A stretch of DNA of 64,000 nt from contig JAUZRX010000015.1 of NCBI GenBank assembly GCA_030949985.1, forward strand, positions 1 through 64,000, in the 5' to 3' direction. The notes beneath the pieces were generated by a model that saw only the letters and a program-made list of their open reading frames with translations, was not told the origin of the DNA and did not search any database. This stretch comes from Acidobacteriota bacterium (GTDB lineage Bacteria > Acidobacteriota > Polarisedimenticolia > J045). How positions within the stretch are numbered: the first letter of the stretch is position 1; the number at the start of each line of letters is the position of its first letter. Below, in pieces: positions 42,529 to 51,353 of the stretch. A program made the translations under genes and the position numbers.

Positions 42529-44867
42529 TGAGACGCGCGGCGGGTCTCGTCGTCGTGTGCGGACTCCTGCTCCTGTTGCAGGGCGGCTGCGGCAGCCCCC
42601 CCGCCGACGCCCCTCCCGTGGATCTCGAAGCCTGCCCGCCGGGGGACGAGCCCTGGCGGGCCGCCCTCGAGCGGGCCGACAACCAGGCGGCCCTCGAGGC
42701 CCTGGCCGTCCGCCTGGAGGCCGTCGATCCGCGCTGCGGAAAGCCCTGGCAAACGGCCTGGATCGAGGGACGGTTGTGCACCGAACGGGGAGAGATCGAG
42801 CCGGCCCGGGCCCGTCTTCTCGTGGCTCTCGAGCGGGCTCGCGCGGCCGGCGATCCGGTGGGAACCGCCCGCGCCGGAGATGACCTGGCCTGGCTCGAAT
42901 ACCGCAGCGGCCGGCTTGTGGAGGCCGAGCGTCTCTACCGCCAGGCCCTCGACGCGGCCATCGCGGCGGAGCGGGACGACCTGCAGGCCTTCCTGCGCAA
43001 CAACCTCGTCCCGGTGCTGCTCGATCGGGGGAAAGTCGGCGAGGCGGTGGAACTCTTCGCCCGGGTGCCCGGCGAGTTGGAGGCGCTGGGCCTGGCCGGG
43101 GCGGCTCGGGGGGCCGCCTACAACCAGGCGGTGCTGCTGATCCAACTCGGGGACGTCCATGGCGGTCGCCCCCTGCTCGAGGCCATCCACCAGCGCTCGG
43201 TGGAGCAGGGCGATGACTGGACGGCCGCGGCCACCGCCGTGGTGCTGGGCAACCTCCACCGGGCCCTGGGCCAGCCGGCGGTTTCCATGCAGTGGTTGCA
43301 GCAGGTGGACGACGGGGAGCCCGAACTCGTCGCCCGAGCCCGGCTCGGCCTGGCGCGGCTGGCTCTCGCGCGGGGGGCCGCCGCCCATGCCCGGGCCCTG
43401 GCCGAGGAGGCCGTCGGCCTGGCCCGGGGCAGGGACGAGCCCCTGGCCCGGCTGGCCCGGGCCTTTGCCGCCGCCGCCCAGGTGGCCGCGGGGGACGCCA
43501 CAGGTGGTCTGCGGCGGCTCGAAGCCCTCAACCGCGAGGGGGATACGGCCGCCCAAGGGGGCGATGCCTGGGTCGGCTGGTGGCTCGAGGGCCGGGCGCG
43601 GATGGCGCTCGGCCAGGGGGCGGTGGCCCGGGAGGCGCTCGAACGCGCGGTATCGCTTCTCGAGGGGCAGCGGGGCTCCCTCGAACCCGGCGGGGCGGGC
43701 CTGCGCTTCCTGCGCGAGCGTTTCGAGCCCTGGGCCGACCTGGCGTTGGCCTGGATGGGGGAAGGGGAGAGCACCGCGGCGGCGGGTCCCGTGGAGGCGG
43801 TCTATGGGCTGCTTCAGCGGCAAGGCCGGAGCCGGACGCCGGGCTTGCCGCCGGGTGAGCTGCTCGCCGGCCTCCAGCGCCGACTGGCTCCCGATGAGGT
43901 GGTGGTGGCCTACCTGCTCGGGGAAGACAGCGGGGTGGCCCTGGTGGTGCGGCGGGGCGAGGCGGAACTGGTCCGGGTGGGGGGACACGCGGCGGTGCGG
44001 ACGCGGGTCGAGGCCTTCCGGGCCGCACTGGCCGCCGGTGGCGGGGCCGCCCAGGGCGCTGAACTCTCCCGCCTGCTGCTGGAGCCTCTCGGCCGGCACC
44101 TGGCGGCGTGTCGTCGCCTGATGATCGTCCCGGACCGGGAACTGGCCCTGCTGCCCTTCGGCGCCCTGCCGCTGCCGGGGGCCATGGACGGCGAGCCCCT
44201 GGGACTGCGCCTCGAGCTGTCCCTGCTGCCGGTGCTGGGAGATCCGCCCCGGACCGCCCCCCGGCCCGCTCCGGTATTGCTGGCGGGGCGCAGCCGCTTC
44301 GAGGGCAGCGGCCGCCCGGACCTGCCCTGGGCCGCCTGGGAGTTGTCCCGCCTGGCCGGGTTGTGGGGCGGGCGGGCGCAGCTCCTGGTGGAGCAGGAGC
44401 TGACCCTCGAGCGGTTGTTCGCGTTGCCCGTGGAGAACTTCCGTACCCTTCACTTCGCCACCCACGCCACGGCCTCGACGCGCAATCCCCGGCGCTGCGG
44501 AATCATTCTGGGGGACGATCAGCGCTTGGGGCTCGAGGAGATCAGAAAGCTGCATCTGGCCGACGCCCTGGTGGTGCTCTCGGCCTGTCGCACGGGGGAA
44601 GGGGAAGTGATTCCGGGGGAGGGGGTGGTAGGCCTGGGGCGCGCCTTTCTCGACGCGGGGGCCCGGGGCGTCCTCGTCAGTCTCTGGCCCGTGGCCGACC
44701 GCTCCACCGCACGGCTGATGGTCGCCTTTCATCGCGCGCTGGCTGCCGGCGCCACGCCTCCCCGGGCCTTGCTCGAAGCGCGGCGGGAGCTGTCGCGCAG
44801 CCATCGAGGCGCCGCCCGCCGTTCGCCTTTCGTCCTGCTCGAGGGTCGGGGTGCGGCGGCGCGGTGA
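42528..44867 (+). CDS. TPR-CHAT lipoprotein (caspase-like protease)
   Basis: A 779-residue protein with a lipobox (LLLLLQGGC) for outer-face or inner-membrane anchoring. About residues 40-400 are TPR-like helical repeats (AERLYRQALDAAI, AREALERAVSLLE). The C-terminal CHAT domain (about 480-779) has the His-Cys dyad His646 in HFATHAT and Cys687 in VVLSACRTGEGE, plus GEGVVGLGRAFLDAGA. CHAT proteases are caspase relatives, some linked to programmed death or signalling. It overlaps the previous gene by one base and is divergent from the ECF sigma pair, which suggests regulated stress output. Substrate unknown. Confidence 0.87.
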   Translation: MRRAAGLVVVCGLLLLLQGGCGSPPADAPPVDLEACPPGDEPWRAALERADNQAALEALAVRLEAVDPRCGKPWQTAWIEGRLCTERGEIEPARARLLVALERARAAGDPVGTARAGDDLAWLEYRSGRLVEAERLYRQALDAAIAAERDDLQAFLRNNLVPVLLDRGKVGEAVELFARVPGELEALGLAGAARGAAYNQAVLLIQLGDVHGGRPLLEAIHQRSVEQGDDWTAAATAVVLGNLHRALGQPAVSMQWLQQVDDGEPELVARARLGLARLALARGAAAHARALAEEAVGLARGRDEPLARLARAFAAAAQVAAGDATGGLRRLEALNREGDTAAQGGDAWVGWWLEGRARMALGQGAVAREALERAVSLLEGQRGSLEPGGAGLRFLRERFEPWADLALAWMGEGESTAAAGPVEAVYGLLQRQGRSRTPGLPPGELLAGLQRRLAPDEVVVAYLLGEDSGVALVVRRGEAELVRVGGHAAVRTRVEAFRAALAAGGGAAQGAELSRLLLEPLGRHLAACRRLMIVPDRELALLPFGALPLPGAMDGEPLGLRLELSLLPVLGDPPRTAPRPAPVLLAGRSRFEGSGRPDLPWAAWELSRLAGLWGGRAQLLVEQELTLERLFALPVENFRTLHFATHATASTRNPRRCGIILGDDQRLGLEEIRKLHLADALVVLSACRTGEGEVIPGEGVVGLGRAFLDAGARGVLVSLWPVADRSTARLMVAFHRALAAGATPPRALLEARRELSRSHRGAARRSPFVLLEGRGAAAR

Positions 44868-44868
44868 T

Positions 44869-46434
44869 TCAACAGGCCGGCGCCCGCGGGCAAGGCCAGG
44901 GCAGAACCGCATGGTGGATCTTCACCGCCGAGCCCGGGCCGGCGCCATGGCGTGCCGGCTGCGGAACGACGATCTGACGGCCCAGGGCTCCGGCGAGCTG
45001 CTCGAGGATGGGCTCGGTGGGCACGGCGGCATCGGCTTCGAAATGCACGATCTCCCGCACCGGTAGCGGGGCGCCCGGTTCCTTCCCGCGGCCCAGGCGC
45101 ACGGCGGCCCGGGGAACCGCGCCCACCAGCCACCAGACATCGTCCTGGCCCCAGTTGGCCTTCATCGCCCGCGGGCTCGACCAGCCTCCCGCCACGGCGA
45201 GGAAGAGTTCGGTGCTCGACGAAGCTTCGAGGCGCTCGATGGGACAGGGGGGGGGCGCCGGGCCGGGCGAGAGCATCCGGGGCGCTATCGGGGCCGGCGT
45301 TTCGTTGGCGGCCCGGCCGCGCGAGGACCGGGTCGGGCCGACCTTCGCCCCGATTTTCCGGGCCAGGTGGACCGTGCGTCGCGCGGTCCGTCGCGCCGTG
45401 CCCGCCAGGGGCAGGGCCAGGCCGGCGACGAGGCGGCGGCGAAGCGCGGTGAGAACCAGCAGGCGAGGCGCCAGGGTGCCGAGCCGGCTCTTGTAGGTGC
45501 CCTTGCCGGGAAGGTAGTCGATGATCTCAGGAGCCCCTTCCTCCCAGGCCGCCTGGTGTGTCTCCCACTGGATGATCGTGCCCAGGGACAGGGAGGCCAG
45601 CCGCTGGTCGTAGACCGTCGAGTAGGAGATGGCCCGGCCGCCGAGCCGGAACCAGATGTGGGCGGCGGCGGGCACCCCCGCCAGTTCCAGCACGAACAGG
45701 CGTACCCACCGGCGTCGGTCGGCGGCCCGCAGCAGGTGCTGACGGTGGGCGGCGGTCAGCGGCCGGAGATCGCCCTTCCAGCTGGCGGCGTGGACCCGGA
45801 GGTAGGTTTCGAACCCTTCGTCGAGAGGCAGGCCCCCTTCGCCGCCATAGCGCAGCAGGCGCAGGGAACCCAGGGTCTGCGCCTTGCGCCGGCGCTTGCG
45901 GGTCGTTCTGCGCACCTCGGGAAAGCGACGGGCATGCTCGTCCCAACTCGGTTCCGCGTTCGCGAGACACTCGGTGGTGCCTTCTGTCAGGTGGATCCGG
46001 AACCCGCTGCTCTCGAGTGCCTGGCACAGGGGGCGGACCTGCGGGTCGGTCGAGGGCAGGGCCAGAAGCTGGAGTTCGCGGGCACCGGCCCCGGCCGCCG
46101 CTTCGACCAGGGGAGCGAGGAGCGAGGCGTCGGGTCGCTCTTCATCCACCACCACGCGGTAGCGGGGACGATAGCCGATGGCGGGGATGGTCCAGCGTCC
46201 CGATCGGCCCGCGATCATCGGCATCAGCGCCCGCAAGCGGCCGTCTTCGAAGACGGCGGGAGTGCGCATGCGGGTGATCAGGTGTGCCGGCGCCACCGCA
46301 GCCCACGACTCGAGCCATGAACAGGTGTCGTAGAGATCGGCGCTCGCCCCGCGCCCCTCCACCAGGCGGTCCCATGCATCCCGGAGCGACGGCCACGGGC
46401 CGGCGCCCTCGAGGACGCGTACTTCTCGATGCAT
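44869..46434 (-). CDS. FemAB/BioF2-like GNAT acyltransferase
   Basis: A 521-residue protein. The first 350 residues fit the Acetyltransf_6 (BioF2-like) fold, with FETYLRVHAASWKGDLRPL, HIWFRLGGRAISYSTVYD and DYLPGKGTYKSRLG, as in proteins of exopolysaccharide loci. The C-terminal 170 residues are Pro/Arg-rich and lack a clear domain. ATG 46434 has GGAGGTGGG upstream. It is convergent with the CHAT gene. Acceptor unknown. Confidence 0.78.
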   Translation of the reverse strand: MHREVRVLEGAGPWPSLRDAWDRLVEGRGASADLYDTCSWLESWAAVAPAHLITRMRTPAVFEDGRLRALMPMIAGRSGRWTIPAIGYRPRYRVVVDEERPDASLLAPLVEAAAGAGARELQLLALPSTDPQVRPLCQALESSGFRIHLTEGTTECLANAEPSWDEHARRFPEVRRTTRKRRRKAQTLGSLRLLRYGGEGGLPLDEGFETYLRVHAASWKGDLRPLTAAHRQHLLRAADRRRWVRLFVLELAGVPAAAHIWFRLGGRAISYSTVYDQRLASLSLGTIIQWETHQAAWEEGAPEIIDYLPGKGTYKSRLGTLAPRLLVLTALRRRLVAGLALPLAGTARRTARRTVHLARKIGAKVGPTRSSRGRAANETPAPIAPRMLSPGPAPPPCPIERLEASSSTELFLAVAGGWSSPRAMKANWGQDDVWWLVGAVPRAAVRLGRGKEPGAPLPVREIVHFEADAAVPTEPILEQLAGALGRQIVVPQPARHGAGPGSAVKIHHAVLPWPCPRAPAC

Positions 46435-46562
46435 CTTCCCACCTCCCACCGCTGCCGCCCGTGCATCTACGGGCAAGCGGGTGACCGGTCAAGGCCCCGG
46501 GAGCAGGGCGGGCCAAAACGAAATGCCATGGAGTGGTGAGCGCCGACAGGCTGATTTTCGAG

Positions 46563-46856
46563 TCAGGGGGACGGATCCGGCTGCGATGCATCGATGGCAT
46601 CGTCCGGGGGATCGGGGGCCGGGTCGAGCCATTCCAGAATTTCTTCCACGGAGGGGACACGCCCGGCGGCGAGCACTCGACCGTCGAGGAGCAGGGCCGG
46701 AGCGGCCTGGAGCCCAAGGGCGATGATTTCCATGATGCCGGAAACGGATTCGACCTCCACCTGGCCTTGGTGGAGGTCGACGGCCTGTCGAACGCGGGCC
46801 TCGAGCAGGACACAGCGAGAACAGCCGGTGCCGGCGACCTGCAGCCTGCGTGTCAT
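46563..46856 (-). CDS. Small thioredoxin-fold redox protein
   Basis: A 97-residue protein with an early CSRC motif (residues 12-15, GTGCSRC), like the small redox-active disulfide proteins that use a thioredoxin fold and may pass electrons or metals. LLLDGRVLAAGRVPSVEEI continues the fold. It is 75 bases after the lipoprotein gene at 46932. The tail is Pro/Asp-rich. Confidence 0.75.
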   Translation of the reverse strand: MTRRLQVAGTGCSRCVLLEARVRQAVDLHQGQVEVESVSGIMEIIALGLQAAPALLLDGRVLAAGRVPSVEEILEWLDPAPDPPDDAIDASQPDPSP

Positions 46857-46885
46857 CGTTCGCCCTTCGGGACCGCCGACGGCAT

Positions 46886-46913
46886 CCCCGGTCCGGAGCG
46901 GTCCGGACCGGGG
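46886..46913 (-). other. Strong intercistronic hairpin
   Basis: CCCCGGTCCGG (46886-46896) and CCGGACCGGGG (46903-46913) form a perfect 11-bp stem with a six-base loop. It lies between two minus-strand genes, with no T-run after it on that strand. It may stabilise or partly end the upstream message. Confidence 0.5.
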
Positions 46914-46931
46914 ACGGGACTCGGTTGGGTC

Positions 46932-47330
46932 TCAGGAGCCGAAGTCGTAGGACTCCACGTGCATCTTGGGCGGATCACCGGCTTCGGCGATCGTGCCCTG
47001 CACCTCGACGGTGGCCTTGTCGTAGCGCTTTGTGAACAGTTCGCTCTCCTGGTCGGAATCCAGGACGACGTAGCCGCCATCGGCGGTCTGGATCGCGGCG
47101 GCGCAGGAGTCGGTGACGTGGTAGGTGCAGTGGGCGCAGCCCAGGGTGCCGGAGATCTCGACCGCCTGGCCGACTTCCCAGTTCGCGGCGTCCGCCTTCG
47201 TCTCGGTGTGCGTTTCGGCGGCCGTGGCCTCGGGAGCCGGGGTTTCTGCCGGGGCGGCGGGCTGTTCGCCTCCGCCGCACGCCGCCAGCGACAGCGCCAG
47301 GGCGGCAAGGATCAGGAGCGGCATTCTCAT
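46932..47330 (-). CDS. Lipoprotein with Cys-His motif
   Basis: A 132-residue protein. Signal peptide and lipobox (ALSLAACGGG), a Pro/Ala/Thr-rich linker, then a domain with GCAHCTYHV and a further Cys in DSCAAAIQ, likely a metal or redox site. AGGAGG precedes the ATG by seven bases. The CxxC-type protein downstream may be its partner. No known function. Confidence 0.75.
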   Translation of the reverse strand: MRMPLLILAALALSLAACGGGEQPAAPAETPAPEATAAETHTETKADAANWEVGQAVEISGTLGCAHCTYHVTDSCAAAIQTADGGYVVLDSDQESELFTKRYDKATVEVQGTIAEAGDPPKMHVESYDFGS

Positions 47331-47596
47331 CTTTCAAACCTCCTTGGGTTTTTGGCGTGGGCCCCCCCGGCGGCAAGCCGGGGGAGATCCTGGTTCACTC
47401 CGGGTCAATCGGGACGAAAGCGTATTCTACACGCCCGGACCGGCGCGGCAGCAACCCCCACGACGCAAGGGCCTTTTCCGTCGCGCCGCCGCAGCCGGTG
47501 CGCCGGCCACCCCCACTCGCCGCGGCGGGGGGGTGACAAGCGGGTTCCGCGGGACCGCGGGGAGCCACTGGAGAAAGCCCGCCCACCCCGGCTATC
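47331..47596. other. Intergenic region with hairpin 47364-47384
   Basis: 266 bases between divergent genes. CCCCCGGC (47364-47371) pairs with GCCGGGGG (47377-47384), in the leader of the minus-strand lipoprotein gene. TATTCT and TATCAT-like -10s occur near 47420 and 47590. No gene seen. Confidence 0.35.
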
Positions 47597-49738
47597 ATGC
47601 GCAGCAGGTCAGGCGGGACGTTGGTAAGGACTTGCTTCGGGAGGGTTTGGGAGGGCCGGTTGATTCGGGCGGTATGCAGCAGGGACGCCGGGTTTTCGGG
47701 AGGCTGTCGACTTCCTCTCGATGCCGGGCGCCTGGTGACTATCGTGGTTTTCGTGGTGCTGGCCGGCACCGGCACCGGACTTTGCGGGACCGGTGGGAGG
47801 CGGGGTGACCAGGCCGGGGGTCCGTGGGCTTCCGTGGTGGGGCAAGGATGGGTGCATCTCCCACGCCCCGCCACGCACTACCGGGCGGCCTCGCGCCGCG
47901 GCGGGGGGCCGCCCCGGCACGACGGTCCCGATCTTCGCCGCCGTTTCGTGGGCCCCGGCCCGATGACGGTCCACCGGGCGCCGGGCAGCGCAGCGTTCGA
48001 GTTCGGGGCGGCGGATCGGACACGCGTGGCGGAGGGAGATGGGGACCGGCCGGCGGAACTCGATGTCCCGGCCTCCTTCCGGCATCGGTGGTGGCTGCTT
48101 GGGAGCGTGCTGCTGGCGGCGGTGGTGCTGGCGGTCGGGGTCGTTCGCTGGCGCCTGCGGGCCGTGCAGCGCCGCGCCCGCGAGTTGGAAGAATATGTCG
48201 AACGCAGAACCCGCCAGCTCGAGCGGCTCAACGACGAGCTGACCCAGGCTGTCGAAGCCCGCAGCCGCTTCCTCGCCACGGTGAGTCACGAGATCCGCAC
48301 GCCGATGAACGGCGTGATGGCCATCGCTCAACTCCTCGAGGGCACCGAGTTGAGCGACGAACAGAGGGAACTGGTCGATCTGCTCGGATCCTCCGGCCGG
48401 GCGTTGATGACCTTGCTCAACGGGGTGCTCGATCTGTCGAAACTCGAAGCGGGAGGGCTGGCACTCGATCCCCGGCCGATCGATCCTCGAGGCATTTGCG
48501 AAGACGTCGTCCGGCTTTTCGCTCCCCAGGCCGCGGCCCGGGGGATCTTCCTGGCGGCGGTCGCCGATCCGCGGGCCTGCCGCACCGTCGCCGCCGACGA
48601 ACAGCGACTGCGCCAGGTACTGGGCAATCTCGTGGGCAACGCGGTGAAGTTCACCGAGCGGGGCCATGTGCTCGTGCGCCTGGGATGGCTGGCGGGCGGC
48701 TCCGCGGGTTCGGAACTCATGGTGGAGGTCGTCGACAGCGGGCCCGGACTTGGCGAGGCGGAGATCCCGCGGCTCTTCGAGCCCTTCTTCCAGCAGGCTT
48801 CGGCTCGCGGTCGGCCCGGAGGATCGGGGTTGGGCCTGGCGATCTGCAAGGGCCTGGTGGAGGCCATGGGAGGGCGGATCGGTGCGGCGGCCCGGAACGG
48901 GGGCGGGAGCCGCTTCTGGTTCACGCTGCCTGTGGATTCCGAAGAGGCCGTCTCGGCGCCGCGCCTCGATGGCGTCGAGGTGCTCGTCGACCTGGAGGAC
49001 GAGGCGGTGGCCCGCGATCTGGCCCGGGCGCTGGCCGCCATGGGGGCCCGGGTCGACGTGGGCGACGCAGGCGCCGAAGTGCAGTGCCCCGCGGGTGGCT
49101 TGTCGTGGGTCCTGGTGGGACGTCGGCGGGGCGAGCGGGCGGTCGATCGCTTGCGGCGGATCGCGGATGCCGCGGGGGGGAGAAGCCGCCTGGTGTGGCT
49201 GGCGCCTCCCGCCGGAGAGGGCTGGACCGGCGGTGAAGATCTGGAGTCGGACGTGCGCAAGCTGGCCGGGCCGCTGTTGTCCTGGAAGGTGGCGGCCATG
49301 CTGCTCGACGATCCGCCCCTCGTCCAGAAGGAGCGTCGGCAGTGGTGCGTGGGAGGGTTCGAAGGGCATGTGCTCGTGGTCGATGACAACCCGGTCAACC
49401 TGGAGGTGGCTGCACGGATCGTGCAGCGCCTCGGCTGCCGGGTGTCCCGGGCGGTCGACGGCCGGCAAGCCCTGGATCGACTCGAGGCGGGCGACGTGGA
49501 TCTCGTGCTGATGGACTGCCAGATGCCCGCGATGGACGGCTACGAGGCCACCCGGGAGATCCGGAAGATCCCGAGCCTGGGGAATCTGCCCGTCGTGGCG
49601 GTGACGGCGGCCACGTCGGTCGAGGATCGCGAACAGTGTGAGCGGGCCGGCATGAATGACTACCTGAGCAAGCCGGTCAGCGTCGAATCCATCGAACGGG
49701 TGCTCCGGCAGTGGCTCGGGCCGCGGACCGCGTCGTGA
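47597..49738 (+). CDS. Hybrid sensor histidine kinase
   Basis: About 713 residues (N-terminus uncertain). An N-terminal hydrophobic stretch (VTIVVFVVLAGTG), a poorly conserved extracytoplasmic part of about 90 residues, a membrane helix (WWLLGSVLLAAVVLAVGVV), a coiled linker (RARELEEYVERRTRQLERLN), HisKA with SHEIRTPMNG, HATPase with GNAVKFTERG and GSGLGLAICKG, a linker-like receiver remnant, and a full C-terminal receiver with LVLMDCQMPAMDG and Lys in LSKPVS. The linker form matches kinases that usually carry a propeller/Y_Y_Y sensor; that sensor is missing here. Start at ATG 47597 lacks a ribosome site; a GTG near 47732 is an alternative. Confidence 0.8.
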   Translation: MRSRSGGTLVRTCFGRVWEGRLIRAVCSRDAGFSGGCRLPLDAGRLVTIVVFVVLAGTGTGLCGTGGRRGDQAGGPWASVVGQGWVHLPRPATHYRAASRRGGGPPRHDGPDLRRRFVGPGPMTVHRAPGSAAFEFGAADRTRVAEGDGDRPAELDVPASFRHRWWLLGSVLLAAVVLAVGVVRWRLRAVQRRARELEEYVERRTRQLERLNDELTQAVEARSRFLATVSHEIRTPMNGVMAIAQLLEGTELSDEQRELVDLLGSSGRALMTLLNGVLDLSKLEAGGLALDPRPIDPRGICEDVVRLFAPQAAARGIFLAAVADPRACRTVAADEQRLRQVLGNLVGNAVKFTERGHVLVRLGWLAGGSAGSELMVEVVDSGPGLGEAEIPRLFEPFFQQASARGRPGGSGLGLAICKGLVEAMGGRIGAAARNGGGSRFWFTLPVDSEEAVSAPRLDGVEVLVDLEDEAVARDLARALAAMGARVDVGDAGAEVQCPAGGLSWVLVGRRRGERAVDRLRRIADAAGGRSRLVWLAPPAGEGWTGGEDLESDVRKLAGPLLSWKVAAMLLDDPPLVQKERRQWCVGGFEGHVLVVDDNPVNLEVAARIVQRLGCRVSRAVDGRQALDRLEAGDVDLVLMDCQMPAMDGYEATREIRKIPSLGNLPVVAVTAATSVEDREQCERAGMNDYLSKPVSVESIERVLRQWLGPRTAS

Positions 49739-49969
49739 AGCGGAGCGGCCTGGCCGAGCGCCCCGACGATCGGCGCTGACCGCCGGAAGGCCGCCTTCCT
49801 CTTGCGGGAGTTGGCGGCAAGTTCCGGAGAGACTCCGTTCTCCGCCATCACCTTTCGATATATTTCGCCTGCCACCTTCGTCCCGGCGGGAGCCTTGCCG
49901 TCCGCTTGTCCGCGGGAGGGCGCGACCCTAAGTTCGCCCATGGAAGGCAAACCAAGTAGGAGTCGCCGC
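49739..49969. promoter_or_regulatory. Leader region of the orphan precursor gene
   Basis: 231 bases. ATATATTT at 49858-49865 is an A+T island that may be a -10, but no good -35 is visible. No gene seen; the antisense frame here is a shadow. Confidence 0.3.
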
Positions 49970-50089
49970 GTGTCCAACAAGACCTACACCAAGCCTGTCA
50001 TCCTCTACCGTGAGAAGGTCGAAGCTCGGGCTGCCGGCTGCGCCAAGGCCGATGCCACAAGTTGCTCGTCGGGCCCGCTGCAGAGCTGA
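49970..50089 (+). CDS. Orphan RiPP precursor peptide, 39 residues, two Cys, C-terminal Ser
   Basis: GTG at 49970, with GGAG seven bases upstream, opens a 39-residue frame ending in TGA at 50087-50089. It begins SNKTYTKPVILYREKVE, continues ARAAGC (Cys24), TSC (Cys32) and ends GPLQS. Aligned with the peptide at 7156-7293, K-T-[W/Y]-x-[K/R]-P-x-I-x-[W/Y]-x-E, an A-A-x-C and a second Cys coincide, and both end in Ser. No maturase is next door: the neighbours are a hybrid histidine kinase and a PilZ response regulator. I infer that the enzymes at 4-11 kb act on it in trans. An ATG start at 49940 is possible but lacks a ribosome site. Confidence 0.75.
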   Translation: MSNKTYTKPVILYREKVEARAAGCAKADATSCSSGPLQS

Positions 50090-50139
50090 GCCCCCGGCCG
50101 GAGCCGCGCTCCACCCCGCCACGACCTCGATGACCGACT

Positions 50140-50170
50140 CCCCCGGGGGCGCGTTGTGCCGCCCCGGGGG
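50140..50170 (+). terminator. Very strong stem-loop after the orphan precursor gene
   Basis: CCCCCGGGG (50140-50148) pairs with CCCCGGGGG (50162-50170), with CG/CG pairs further in and one bulged G. It starts 51 bases after the precursor stop. There is no clear T-run. This mirrors the stem-loop after the other precursor gene. Confidence 0.55.
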
Positions 50171-50262
50171 TGATGGTACATTTCGCTGACGAATCGGCGG
50201 AAAGCCCCGCTGTTTCGGCGTTTTCGAGCTGTTTCTCTTTCTTCCGATCTGCGGGGGCAGGG

Positions 50263-50964
50263 ATGACCAGGGTGCTCCTCGTCGATGATGCGCGCCTGAT
50301 GGCGGAGCTGGAAGGCACGGCTCTCGGCCGCTCCAGTTTCGAACTGGTTCCCGTGCGCGCCGGCCAGGACATCGTGGCCCTGGCGACGCGGTTGCGCCCC
50401 GACGTCATCCTGCTGCGCAACGGCGAGAGTTTCCCCGACGCCCTCGAGGCCTGCCGCGCCCTCGAGGCCGAGCCGGCGACCCGCGGGATCCCGGTGGTCT
50501 ACATCGGCCTGGGTCTTCATCGTCAGCGCTACCTGGCGGCCGGTGTGAAGGTCTTCATTCCGCGGCCGGTGACGCGCCACGAGCTGCAGGAGGCCATGCG
50601 CCACGTGCTCGCCCTGAGGGACCGGGTGGCGTTGCGCCGCAGTGTGCGCCTGGCCGTCCGCCTGGTACTGGCGGACCAGGTGGTGGAAGGCCGCAGCGTC
50701 AACCTCTCCATCACGGGGGCCCTGCTCGACCTGCGTCGCCGCGTGGAGCCGGGAGAGAGAGGCACGCTCTGCTTTACCGCCGCCGGTCGACAGGTGGAAC
50801 TGAGCACCGAGGTGGTGCGCTGTGGACCGGGTCCGGGGCTCGACAAGGGAGTGGGCGTTCGTTTCGTCAACATCGACGCCCACACCGCCGCCTGGCTCAG
50901 TCGCTTCGTCCGTACCGAGGGAGAGCGGCGGGCGGCCGTGGCCGGCGGAGAGCCGGCCCGATGA
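50263..50964 (+). CDS. Degenerate receiver fused to PilZ domain
   Basis: A 233-residue protein. The receiver-like first 120 residues have LVDDARLM and the acceptor strand VILLRNGES, where the phosphorylated Asp is absent. The PilZ domain follows (residues about 125-225) with RRSVR and NLSITG, the c-di-GMP binding pattern RxxxR ... N/DxSxxG. The start is ATG 50263 with a weak GGCAGGG. The next gene overlaps by 4 bases. It probably responds to c-di-GMP rather than to a kinase. Confidence 0.82.
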   Translation: MTRVLLVDDARLMAELEGTALGRSSFELVPVRAGQDIVALATRLRPDVILLRNGESFPDALEACRALEAEPATRGIPVVYIGLGLHRQRYLAAGVKVFIPRPVTRHELQEAMRHVLALRDRVALRRSVRLAVRLVLADQVVEGRSVNLSITGALLDLRRRVEPGERGTLCFTAAGRQVELSTEVVRCGPGPGLDKGVGVRFVNIDAHTAAWLSRFVRTEGERRAAVAGGEPAR

Positions 50965-51353
50965 ACGCGGCGCCCCGGATCCTCCTGGTGGACGACGACC
51001 GGGAGATTCTCGAGATGACCTCCCTGCTGTTGGCCGGGGCCGGCTACGGCGTCGAGCCGGCGCCTTCGGGGGAAGAGGCTCTCTTTCGCCTGCACCAGCA
51101 GAGCTTCGACCTGGTGTTGCTCGACATCAACATGCCGCGGATGGACGGCTGGGAGGTGCTTCGCCTGCTCAAGGAGGACGAGGCCACCCGGGATGTTCCG
51201 GTGATCATGTTCTCGGTGAATTTCGAGCTGCGGGAAAAACTTCATGCGCTCCAGCAGGGTGCGGTCGATTACATCACCAAGCCCTTCGACACGCGGACCC
51301 TGGTCGAGCGGATCGCGGGAGTCCTTCCCGCCGCGGCGAAGGGGTCCGAGTGA
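50961..51353 (+). CDS. Single-domain response regulator
   Basis: A 130-residue receiver with full signature: LVDDDREIL, acceptor Asp in VLLDINMPRMDG, and Lys in ITKPFD. It overlaps both neighbours by 4 bases (ATGA upstream, GTGA downstream), so it is expressed with the PilZ and EAL proteins. The histidine kinase two genes downstream is a likely phosphodonor. Confidence 0.9.
   Translation: MNAAPRILLVDDDREILEMTSLLLAGAGYGVEPAPSGEEALFRLHQQSFDLVLLDINMPRMDGWEVLRLLKEDEATRDVPVIMFSVNFELREKLHALQQGAVDYITKPFDTRTLVERIAGVLPAAAKGSE

Noticed and set aside
47609-49468. Minus-strand frame of 619 codons
   Set aside because: Antisense to the hybrid kinase, His/Gln/Pro-rich, no motif.
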